Below, piece by piece: positions 1 through 4,514 of a stretch of 6,509 nucleotides of DNA. Source of the stretch: a bacterium. GTDB taxonomy: Bacteria > Babelota > Babeliae > Babelales > RVW-14. The stretch lies in contig JAHFBR010000065.1 of the NCBI GenBank assembly GCA_023249955.1, forward strand, positions 1 through 6,509, in the 5' to 3' direction. How positions within the stretch are numbered: position 1 is the first letter of the stretch; each line of letters begins with the position of its first letter. The position numbers were made by a program, and so were the translations under genes. The notes under the pieces are model-generated. The model searched no databases, was not told the origin of the DNA, and saw only the letters and a program-made list of their open reading frames with translations.

Positions 1-105
1 TTCAAGTTCATAAAGATGTCCACGAAAGCGAACCTGCATTGCAGCGACATCGCCAAAAAAGATTGCGCCTGAAAGCAGCGCTAACAATAATGATTTCTTT
101 AACAT
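1..105 (-). CDS. Secreted protein of unknown function, N-terminal part only
   Basis: Only the first 35 codons are inside the window; the gene continues past position 1. The peptide starts MLKKSLLLALLSGAIFFG and runs to DVAAM: a basic start, a hydrophobic core and a small-residue end, which is a classical Sec signal peptide with likely cleavage near residue 22. The mature part begins QVRFRGHLYELE. A strong Shine-Dalgarno sequence (GGAGGT, complement of 113-118) lies 7 nt before the ATG. A second ATG in frame at 132 would add nine residues ahead of the signal peptide and has its GGAGG too close, so I prefer 105. It has its own promoter (212-240). It looks like another member of the secreted set to its right, but too little is visible to align it. 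Function unknown. Confidence 0.75.
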   Translation of the reverse strand, partial: MLKKSLLLALLSGAIFFGDVAAMQVRFRGHLYELE

Positions 106-137
106 GATTATAACCTCCATGTTATTAGACATAACCT

Positions 138-162
138 CCACATCCCCATCTTCGGCATGTGG
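138..162 (-). promoter_or_regulatory. Second leader hairpin next to a duplicated Shine-Dalgarno
   Basis: CCACAT (138-143) and ATGTGG (157-162) form a 6-bp stem around a 13-nt loop in the leader of the gene at 105. In the mRNA the 3' arm of the stem runs directly into the first of two GGAGGTTAT copies (complements of about 130-138 and 111-119). Folding could hide the first copy while leaving the second, which serves the start at 105, free. Confidence 0.3.
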
Positions 163-180
163 TAACCTACATTTACCTCT

Positions 181-203
181 GCTACAGCCATTTACTCTGT
201 AGC
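181..203 (-). promoter_or_regulatory. Hairpin at the very 5' end of the leader
   Basis: GCTACAG (181-187) and CTGTAGC (197-203) form a perfect 7-bp inverted repeat with a 9-nt loop. It begins only a couple of bases after the predicted transcription start near 205. A hairpin at the 5' end is a known way of protecting an mRNA from decay; as DNA it could also be an operator. Either role is inference. Confidence 0.4.
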
Positions 204-211
204 TTCTCTTA

Positions 212-240
212 ATTCTACCCCCACCCATATTTAATGTCAA
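212..240 (-). promoter_or_regulatory. Sigma70-type promoter for the gene at 105
   Basis: On the minus strand a perfect -35 TTGACA (235-240) is followed after 17 nt by TAGAAT (212-217), 5 of 6 matches to the -10 consensus. Transcription would start near 205, giving a leader of about 100 nt before the ATG at 105. This is the best promoter match in the window. Confidence 0.75.
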
Positions 241-397
241 ATGGAAATAGCCAGGGCTTTGTCTTTTTGTTTATTGGCTGTTTTTATATAAAAAGTGGGG
301 GTTTAGGGTGTTTTTAGGGGGTGGTTCGATACGATCACTACGTGATCACTCCCGCCGTCGCCCAGGTGGCTATGGCGCGCAGGCACCACGAACGGAG
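241..397. other. Intergenic stretch with palindromes, no gene
   Basis: I see no convincing gene here. The left part is AT-rich and contains a perfect 14-bp palindrome, TTTTTATATAAAAA (281-294). From about 320 the base composition turns GC-rich and includes GATCAC-TAC-GTGATC (333-347), a 6-bp stem with a 3-nt loop, overlapping the 8-bp palindrome GTGATCAC (342-349). Possible reading frames across it have no ribosome binding site and read antisense into the gene at 456-950, so I treat them as chance. The abrupt composition change suggests a dispersed repeat or degraded insert. Confidence 0.4.
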
Positions 398-425
398 AAA
401 AAACCCGCTCGCCCCGAGTTTTTTT
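398..425 (-). terminator. Possible terminator of the 456-950 gene, perhaps bidirectional
   Basis: CTCG (408-411) and CGAG (415-418) form a short GC stem with a 3-nt loop, flanked by six A (398-403) and seven T (419-425). Read leftward it lies about 30 nt after the stop codon at 456 and ends in a U run after a CGGG spacer. Read rightward the T run follows the stem at once. A smaller hairpin TTTTTCG-CTT-CGAAAAA (421-437) overlaps it. The stem is short, so the call is tentative. Confidence 0.4.
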
Positions 426-455
426 CGCTTCGAAAAATGTATCGAGGGGTCGCCC

Positions 456-950
456 CTAACGCCCCCACCTCAGGTTCCACTCCCGTTGCCGTCTCTCAAC
501 CCAAGCAATTTCTTCATCTATGCGCGCAAGCAGAATCTCAAGATCTATCCGTAGAGCCAGCTTATCAATCCGCTGAAGAAGGGCTGGCTCAGGCCCCCTA
601 TCCCCAGCGTCGTCTCCACTACCCCCGCCATCAAAGCCTGCATCGTCATCATCAACTTCTGGCGCAGGTGGTGGAATCTGGAAAATCAGCGTGATTATTT
701 CGCTGTCTGCGCCGGTGGGCAAGATACGCGCTAGCTCAACTTTTAAGCGGTGGATCAAGCGCGTATTTTTGCGCAGATACGTGTTGTTATTTTTGCGTAT
801 TCTTCCGGCAATATCGGTAAAAAAGAGCTGCCCGGTTGGAATATAGCGGAACTCAGTGATGCGTTTAACATATACTGCGCCCACTGCGTTCAGTGGAGCT
901 GGGCACACGTAACTCAGCATGACTATCAAAGCAACTCTTGTGCATAACAT
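456..950 (-). CDS. Exported protein with Asp/Gly linker and C-terminal charged helix
   Basis: A 164-residue protein of unrecognised family. Residues 1-22 (MLCTRVALIVML to PLNA) look like a Sec signal peptide. Residues 23-92 form a probably folded part, basic in places, with RYIPTGQLFF and NNNTYLRKNTRLIHR. Residues 93-122 are a low-complexity linker: a proline run, then four Asp in a row and many Gly. Residues 123-164 are rich in Leu, Ile, Arg, Asp and Glu with RID occurring three times (RIDKLAL, RIDLEIL, RIDEEIA), likely one long amphipathic or coiled-coil helix. Unlike the three complete secreted neighbours upstream on this strand it lacks a C-terminal hydrophobic segment. A weak Shine-Dalgarno, GAAAGA (complement of 956-961), sits 5 nt before the ATG, the same hexamer used by the genes at 2185 and 3040. 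No strong promoter is visible. Export is well supported; function is unknown. Confidence 0.7.
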   Translation of the reverse strand: MLCTRVALIVMLSYVCPAPLNAVGAVYVKRITEFRYIPTGQLFFTDIAGRIRKNNNTYLRKNTRLIHRLKVELARILPTGADSEIITLIFQIPPPAPEVDDDDAGFDGGGSGDDAGDRGPEPALLQRIDKLALRIDLEILLARIDEEIAWVERRQREWNLRWGR

Positions 951-987
951 GCTGTTCTTTCAGTTCGCCCCGATTCGTTCGACTACG

Positions 988-1002
988 CAGCATTGTATGC
1001 TG
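988..1002. repeat. Small inverted repeat upstream of the 456-950 gene
   Basis: CAGCAT (988-993) and ATGCTG (997-1002) form a perfect 6-bp inverted repeat around TGT. On the minus strand the centre reads TACAAT, a possible -10 box about 45 nt before the start codon, but no good -35 lies at the right distance. It could be an operator over a weak promoter or a chance palindrome. Confidence 0.25.
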
Positions 1003-1032
1003 TTCCCCTCAGGGTATTCAGGCATTCGTCCC

Positions 1033-1048
1033 CCGTTCGCCCTGAGCG
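1033..1048 (+). repeat. Extra direct copy of the repeat arm
   Basis: CCGTTCGCCCTGAGCG here is identical to the outer left arm of the compound inverted repeat (1084-1099) and is the reverse complement of its right arm (1221-1236). It is followed by GGTTCGACAGAGCTCACC (1050-1067), of the same character. The whole 960-1260 stretch seems to be built of such TTCG/CGAA-rich modules and shows no gene. Confidence 0.6.
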
Positions 1049-1083
1049 TGGTTCGACAGAGCTCACCATGCACGGTTGATAAA

Positions 1084-1236
1084 CCGTTCGCCCTGAGCGA
1101 AGCGAGTTCGAAGAACGAGCGAAGTCGAATGGGTACGAACCCATATATTTTTTTAGACGTTTTACTTTTGTTTCGTTTCGCGTTCGTACCCATTCGACTT
1201 CATGACACTTCGTGTCATTTCGCTCAGGGCGAACGG
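1084..1236. repeat. Compound inverted repeat (nested stems with side hairpins)
   Basis: The outer arms 1084-1100 and 1220-1236 are perfect reverse complements (17 bp). The inner arms 1121-1140 and 1182-1201 are also perfect (20 bp) and enclose a 41-nt AT-rich loop. The spacers between outer and inner arms each carry their own hairpin: GTTC-GAA-GAAC (1106-1116) on the left and ATGACAC-TTC-GTGTCAT (1202-1218) on the right. Single-stranded, this folds into a cross-shaped four-way structure. It sits in the 329-nt gap between the genes ending at 1280 and starting at 950, so it could end or stabilise transcripts, but there is no U run of terminator type next to a stem. Modules with this CGCCCTGAGCGAA flavour occur as dispersed intergenic repeats in many bacterial genomes, from memory; copy number here is unknown. 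Confidence 0.85.
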
Positions 1237-1279
1237 GCTCGTCATTCTGTCAATCAATAAACACTACCCCGGCACCTCT

Positions 1280-2185
1280 CTAGCACCAGCAACTCAGGCC
1301 ATAACTCGCAGCTTGGTAAAGGCCAAAAATAACTACCGCACTGCCAGTAGCGATTACGGTAGCTTTGTTTTCTGGTGAAAGACCATCAAATCGGGCTCTT
1401 AACCACTCACAACGTCTGGCAGGTTTTGCAGGAGCTTCAGGTTGATTATCAGAACCTTCAGGCTGCGATCCGACAAGCTCAAGAGCTTGTTTTTCAACGT
1501 CATAACGCTTGCGCGCCTCTTGTACAATTTCATCAAATATCTTTGATCCATCTGCAGTTAAAAGCGCATCAACATTTTCAAACTCTTCAGAGACAACGCT
1601 ATCGCGCAGGCTTTGAAGTAATGCCTGAATGATTTTTTCTTCAGCATTGTGATGCAAATCAGCGTCTTCGACAACGTTGCCCTTAGCATCAAACAGTTCC
1701 ATGTTGCGGTCAAAATAATACACATCTGGTTGTGTAAAATCGGCTTGATCTTCGCCAGCAAAAACAACGTAGATCACACCGGGTTTAGCAGTACCATCAC
1801 GCTTTGCTGGTCGCACCCAAACATCGGTATCACGGGGATCAAATGACAACTCGCTTGATGCTTCTTCGCCAGCATCCTCTTCGGAGCCACTCGAAGAGAG
1901 TGCCACTGAACTGCCTGCAAGCTCTTCTTCATCCGCTTGCTCAGCACGCTCCCTAATTTGTGCGTGGACGGCTTGAATCGCCTCAAAAACTTCCTGATTC
2001 TTGATTGCATGGTTATTAAAATATCGCCACTTTCCATCGTCACCCAAATAACATGGGCGCCCTTTGTGAATCGCAGTTACTTTTCCCTGCGCAGCTTTTG
2101 GAAGGCTTTTTTTTGCAGCCTGTAGCGGCGCAGCAAATATCAAACTAAGCACGACAAAGCTTAAACACGCTATTTTTCTTAACAT
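1280..2185 (-). CDS. Exported, C-terminally anchored protein with YFNN motif (larger paralogue)
   Basis: A 301-residue protein of unknown function. Residues 1-23 (MLRKIACLSFVVLSLIFAAP then LQA) are a clear Sec signal peptide. Residues 49-58 read DDGKWRYFNN, a motif nearly shared with the gene at 3099-3668. Residues 83-115 are an acidic, Ser-rich linker. Further on, DVYYFDRNMELFDAKGN looks like a diverged second copy of the motif. A helical region with AEEKIIQALLQSLRD and RYDVEKQAL follows. Residues 236-256 are a Pro/Glu/Gly-rich insertion missing from the paralogue at 2396-3040. Residues 276-301 are hydrophobic and end GLSCWC, probably a membrane anchor or hairpin. The ATG is preceded by a weak GAAAGA (complement of 2192-2197) at 6 nt. 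It has its own promoter (2304-2331). Recent tandem duplication with the neighbour is evident from the leader, signal peptide and C-terminal third. Confidence 0.8.
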   Translation of the reverse strand: MLRKIACLSFVVLSLIFAAPLQAAKKSLPKAAQGKVTAIHKGRPCYLGDDGKWRYFNNHAIKNQEVFEAIQAVHAQIRERAEQADEEELAGSSVALSSSGSEEDAGEEASSELSFDPRDTDVWVRPAKRDGTAKPGVIYVVFAGEDQADFTQPDVYYFDRNMELFDAKGNVVEDADLHHNAEEKIIQALLQSLRDSVVSEEFENVDALLTADGSKIFDEIVQEARKRYDVEKQALELVGSQPEGSDNQPEAPAKPARRCEWLRARFDGLSPENKATVIATGSAVVIFGLYQAASYGLSCWC

Positions 2186-2234
2186 GGTTTATCTTTCATG
2201 TAACAAATAAGTATCAACATTTATGTCTGTGGGG
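2179..2234 (-). repeat. 56-bp leader repeat, copy 1
   Basis: Identical base for base to 3034-3089. It covers the start codon and about 50 nt of upstream leader, including the GAAAGA ribosome-binding region. Identity ends abruptly after GGGG on the upstream side; on the coding side similarity continues with few mismatches through the signal-peptide codons. Perfect identity in non-coding DNA points to recent duplication or a conserved leader function. Confidence 0.9.
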
Positions 2235-2271
2235 GAATACGTAACAATAGCCCTTTCCTCTTTTTTTGCTC

Positions 2272-2320
2272 CCTACAAAATCTACCCGCTTTTTATAAGC
2301 AGAATTTTATAGATTGTAGG
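2272..2320. promoter_or_regulatory. Imperfect inverted repeat spanning the promoter of the 2185 gene
   Basis: CCTACAA (2272-2278) and TTGTAGG (2314-2320) are perfect 7-bp arms, extended by TCT (2281-2283) and AGA (2311-2313) after a 2-nt bulge. A smaller GCTT...AAGC (2288-2300) lies inside. The span covers the -10 box, much of the spacer and the predicted start near 2297, so it could be an operator or simply an AT-rich coincidence. The rest of the 2235-2395 gap shows no gene. Confidence 0.35.
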
Positions 2321-2331
2321 TTGCATGTCAA
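2304..2331 (-). promoter_or_regulatory. Sigma70-type promoter for the 1280-2185 gene
   Basis: On the minus strand TTGACA (2326-2331) is followed after 16 nt by TAAAAT (2304-2309). Transcription would begin near 2297 and give a leader of about 110 nt to the ATG at 2185, the last part of which is the repeated 56-bp segment. It lies in the 210-nt gap after the paralogue ending at 2396. Confidence 0.65.
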
Positions 2332-2395
2332 CCCATAATTAGGTGAGGGGGCGTGATCGGCCCTGAATCATATCAATGCTTGCTTAAACACCGCA

Positions 2396-3040
2396 CTAGC
2401 TGGTCAAGCCGTAATACAAAGCTTCGTAAATGCCCCAAAGAACAATCGCACTGCCGGCCCCATATGCAACTTCTCTCAGATGGAACGCTCGCGAAAGACC
2501 ATCAAAACGGGCTCCTAACCCCTCACAACGTCTGAGGGCTTGTTTTTCAACGTCATAACGCGCGCACGCCTCTCCCACAATTTTACCAAATACCGCCAAA
2601 CCAGCATCACTCAAAAGCCCCCTAATCCTTTTAAACTTGTGAGCAGCAATGCCATTGCGAACGCAATTGCGAGCGCCTTTGCGTAGGTCTTCAACCAACG
2701 CCTCAACGATTTTTTCTTCGGCATAGGGGTCATCGACCTTTTCGCCATAACCATCCAGCTGCTCCATATTACAGTCGAAGTGCAACGCTTCACCAAAAAG
2801 ACCGCCAGGGGGAACAACAAAGACCACGCCATCTTTTTCGTCGCCACTGCGCACAGGGTGGGGGTGGGAAACAGCAAGGGAGCCCATCTGTTCTGTACCA
2901 AAACCTACGTAAAATGGGTATACTAGAACCTCACGAATCTCTTCACCGTGTACTGTTTTTTGATATTTTGCAGCCTGCAGGGACGCTGAAAAAACCAAAC
3001 CGAGCACAACAAAACTTAAACACGCTATTTTTTTTAACAT
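2396..3040 (-). CDS. Exported, C-terminally anchored protein (smaller paralogue)
   Basis: A 214-residue protein of unknown function and tandem paralogue of 1280-2185. The signal peptide (residues 1-23) differs from the neighbour at only a few positions. The middle shares VVFVVP/VIYVVF, HFDCNMEQLD against YFDRNMELFD, and AEEKIVEALVEDLRK against AEEKIIQALLQSLRD. Residues 161-185 hold RYDVEKQAL, RRCEG and ARFDGLS, which in the neighbour are split by a 21-residue insertion. Residues 193-214 are hydrophobic (AIVLWGIYEALYYG), a likely membrane segment. It lacks the N-terminal YFNN motif and the long acidic linker, which accounts for most of the size difference. Its leader is identical to that of the neighbour. 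It starts 58 nt after the stop of 3099-3668 with no promoter visible in the gap, so it is probably the third gene of the operon headed by the TPR gene. Confidence 0.78.
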   Translation of the reverse strand: MLKKIACLSFVVLGLVFSASLQAAKYQKTVHGEEIREVLVYPFYVGFGTEQMGSLAVSHPHPVRSGDEKDGVVFVVPPGGLFGEALHFDCNMEQLDGYGEKVDDPYAEEKIVEALVEDLRKGARNCVRNGIAAHKFKRIRGLLSDAGLAVFGKIVGEACARYDVEKQALRRCEGLGARFDGLSRAFHLREVAYGAGSAIVLWGIYEALYYGLTS

Positions 3041-3089
3041 GGTTTATCTTTCATGTAACAAATAAGTATCAACATTTATGTCTGTGGGG
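3034..3089 (-). repeat. 56-bp leader repeat, copy 2
   Basis: Identical to 2179-2234. Here it fills almost the whole 58-nt gap between the gene ending at 3099 and the ATG at 3040. That leaves no room for a promoter, unlike copy 1, which has one further upstream. The duplicated unit therefore seems to have carried the ribosome-binding region but not the promoter. Confidence 0.9.
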
Positions 3090-3098
3090 AAGCGTTCA

Positions 3099-3668
3099 TT
3101 ATCCTAAGATAACGCGTAGACCGAAGCCCGCTGCAAAGGTAGCAACGCCAACCGCGATGGTTCCGCCGTTGCAGGCGCATGCGTCATACAGTTGTTGGTA
3201 CCACAAAGCTCGCTGTGGCGCCTGCGGTTCTTCGTGGACGGGCTCCTGCGAACTGTGATTATCGTGTTGTTGGTCATCTTCTAACACGCCTTCTTGCTCA
3301 AGCGCTTCAAGAGCACCACCATCTTCGTTCAGTGGGTTCTCTGCCAAGCTTGCATCAATCATGGCGATCATGTCATGAATAGCGTCATGAATCTCGGCCA
3401 ATTGATCTTCTGCTGATTGTGGTACTGGAGCAGGCTTCTGGCCCGGCTCTTCAGCAGCCCTCGAGCCTCCGCGACTACTTATCAAATGCATCGATGGTGG
3501 CACGGTAATTTCAAGATATTTTTCGCCAGCACGAGCATCGCGCTCAAGCGCGCCCTGATTGTTAAAATAATAACGCTTACCATCTTTAATAATAATAACG
3601 CCTGCTGCAAGATTCACCGTTGCTGAAACGCACACGAGAACAATAGTTGTAAGCAATTTTTTGAACAT
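3099..3668 (-). CDS. Exported protein with single cell-wall-binding-like YYFNN motif and C-terminal hydrophobic segment
   Basis: A 189-residue protein not assigned to a known family. Residues 1-22 (MFKKLLTTIVLVCVSATVNL then AA) are a Sec signal peptide. The mature end starts at once with KDGKRYYFNNQGAL (residues 28-41), close in form to the choline/glucan-binding repeat pattern GKWYYFNxxGxM, but only one copy is present, so binding to a wall polymer is a guess. A Pro-rich stretch, a helix with AEIHDAIHDMIAMIDASLAE (about residues 89-108) and an acidic Asp/Glu/His-rich linker follow. After ACACNGG, residues 168-189 are Gly/Ala-rich and hydrophobic, ending FGLRVILG: a probable membrane segment. 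The ribosome binding site is good (AAAGGGAG, complement of 3673-3680). It starts 56 nt after the TPR gene and ends in tandem stops TAA TGA. Probably the second gene of the operon. Confidence 0.78.
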   Translation of the reverse strand: MFKKLLTTIVLVCVSATVNLAAGVIIIKDGKRYYFNNQGALERDARAGEKYLEITVPPSMHLISSRGGSRAAEEPGQKPAPVPQSAEDQLAEIHDAIHDMIAMIDASLAENPLNEDGGALEALEQEGVLEDDQQHDNHSSQEPVHEEPQAPQRALWYQQLYDACACNGGTIAVGVATFAAGFGLRVILG

Positions 3669-3724
3669 GCCACTCCCTTTCCGGAAACATCAAGAATACT
3701 CAGCCTAGCACGCCACAACAACGA

Positions 3725-4273
3725 TTACAAAAGCCCCGCAAGGCGTGATGCGACATTGTCAGGCAGATGCTTGACCAACACAGAAACCTTTTCAAATAAC
3801 CATGTTTTTGGGGTGTCGTCAGCAGCTTTTACTGTTTCAATCACCTCTTTGACGCACTTCTCTAATTGAAATTCATCAATCACACGTTGCTGAAAAAGTT
3901 CTAACAGAATTTGATAACGTTCTTGGAATTTTTCTGGCCAGTCCAACATGGCGTAAAAAATCAGAAGGGAGGCAAGAATATCGCACGAACGGGGGTCATG
4001 GGTCAAAAGATGTTCGTAAATGGCGATGGCATCGATCCACCGCTTATCCTTTTGATACAAAAATGCCGCCTGCTTATACTTTTCGGCAGCATTTTTATCA
4101 TCCAGGTACCACAAGATGTCGCCCTCCAGCTGCAAAACATAGGCACGATCTGGCAATGAGTGAGCTAGTAACCGAAACACACTGAGCGCCTTTTCACGCT
4201 CTCCTCGTGCAATAAGATCGGCAAGCTTAAACCATGCCAGACTTTTTTCTTTTTGCATGTGTGGGCGTTCCAT
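3725..4273 (-). CDS. Tetratricopeptide (TPR) repeat protein
   Basis: A 182-residue, cytoplasmic-looking protein with no signal peptide. It is made of paired amphipathic helices in TPR spacing. Approximate units are residues 10-42 (WFKLADLIARGEREKALSVF), 44-77 (LEGDILWYLDDKNAAEKYKQ), 68-101 (IDAIAIYEHLLTHDP) and 98-131 (a more diverged pair). The ALSVF, AAEKY and AIAIYE segments match the A/G-A-x-x-x-Y/F pattern of TPR second helices. TPR proteins are scaffolds for protein-protein contacts; no partner is identifiable. The start at 4273 has a strong AAGGGGAGA just before it; the later Met at residue 6 has none. It is the first gene after the divergent promoter (4371-4398) and is followed at 56 nt by the first secreted-protein gene, so a helper or regulatory role for those proteins is possible but unproven. 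Confidence 0.8.
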   Translation of the reverse strand: MERPHMQKEKSLAWFKLADLIARGEREKALSVFRLLAHSLPDRAYVLQLEGDILWYLDDKNAAEKYKQAAFLYQKDKRWIDAIAIYEHLLTHDPRSCDILASLLIFYAMLDWPEKFQERYQILLELFQQRVIDEFQLEKCVKEVIETVKAADDTPKTWLFEKVSVLVKHLPDNVASRLAGLL

Positions 4274-4335
4274 TCTCTCCCCTTTTTTCGCGGCTTGCTC
4301 GCCTTTTCATGGTCATTGGGCATGAACGGAGCAAG

Positions 4336-4347
4336 GGTGGATCCACC
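4336..4347. promoter_or_regulatory. Perfect 12-bp palindrome beside the divergent promoters
   Basis: GGTGGATCCACC is a perfect 12-bp palindrome; allowing one mismatched pair it extends to 4333-4350. It lies just outside the -35 of the rightward promoter and within the predicted 5' leader of the leftward one. That is a natural place for a dimeric regulator to act on both promoters. No known operator is recognised. Confidence 0.4.
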
Positions 4348-4349
4348 TT

Positions 4350-4378
4350 TTGAAAACAATCATGACTAATGTTATACT
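4350..4378 (+). promoter_or_regulatory. Promoter of the carboxyltransferase gene
   Basis: TTGAAA (4350-4355), a 17-nt spacer and TATACT (4373-4378) with an upstream TG (4370, 4372 context TGTTATACT) resembling an extended -10. Transcription would start near 4385. This fits a leader of about 130 nt to the GTG at 4515. Confidence 0.6.
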
Positions 4379-4398
4379 GCCTGCTACATGGTTGTAAA
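4371..4398 (-). promoter_or_regulatory. Promoter of the TPR/secreted-protein operon, overlapping the opposite promoter
   Basis: On the minus strand TTTACA (4393-4398) is followed after 16 nt by TATAAC (4371-4376); each hexamer matches consensus at 5 of 6 bases. Transcription would start near 4364 and give a leader of about 90 nt to the ATG at 4273. Its -10 overlaps that of the rightward promoter by four bases, so polymerase could occupy only one at a time. Confidence 0.55.
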
Positions 4399-4514
4399 GC
4401 CCTTTTGCAGAGCTAAGGTACACGGCTCCACGCATGGTGGCCCTGGCAGGCACAATCAGGCATCTTAAAAACATATTTTTTTTACACACAAGTACTGGGT
4501 TATGGGTAACGGCA
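4378..4514 (+). other. Structured leader or small RNA ahead of the carboxyltransferase
   Basis: If the GTG at 4515 is the start, this is the 5' leader. TGCCTGC (4378-4384) can pair with GCAGGCA (4446-4452); TGCCTG can pair instead with a second CAGGCA at 4457-4462. Inside lie TGTAAA/TTTGCA (4393-4398 with 4404-4409, one G-U pair) and CCAC/GTGG (4427-4430 or so with 4437-4440). A run of eight T (4476-4483) follows. Two alternative pairings plus a T run recall an attenuator or a short independent RNA of about 100 nt, but no known RNA family is recognised and no GC stem abuts the T run. Confidence 0.3.

Noticed and set aside
308..694. Open plus-strand frame that could encode a 128-residue protein
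   Set aside because: It is Arg/Gln/His/Pro-rich, has no ribosome binding site and mostly runs antisense to the better-supported exported protein at 456-950.
1033..1236. CRISPR array
   Set aside because: Copies of the repeat are in both orientations with irregular spacing and no spacer-sized regular intervals.
1248..1253. TTGACA on the minus strand as a promoter for the 456-950 gene
   Set aside because: The bases 16-18 nt downstream (within GAGCCCG...GCCCTG) bear no likeness to a -10 box.
919..1260. Open plus-strand frame across the intergenic repeat
   Set aside because: It exists only because the TTCG/CGAA repeat modules lack stops; no ribosome site, no protein-like composition, and it crosses the whole inverted repeat.
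2347..2365. GC hairpin (GGGC/GCCC) after the 2396-3040 gene as a terminator
   Set aside because: Only four base pairs and no U run follows on the minus strand.
4165..4359. Minus-strand frame overlapping the start of the TPR gene
   Set aside because: Overlaps the TPR gene in another frame, very basic, no ribosome binding site; the TPR frame has clear repeats and a strong ribosome site.
4378..4452. A 75-nt segment closed by a 7-bp stem, the size of a tRNA
   Set aside because: No GTTCRA T-loop, no D-arm pattern, and no anticodon loop with T at the second position; the fold is not a cloverleaf.
4378..4483. Signal recognition particle RNA as the identity of this structured region
   Set aside because: The conserved SRP core (GGTCAGG...GGAAGG...AGCAGCC) is absent.
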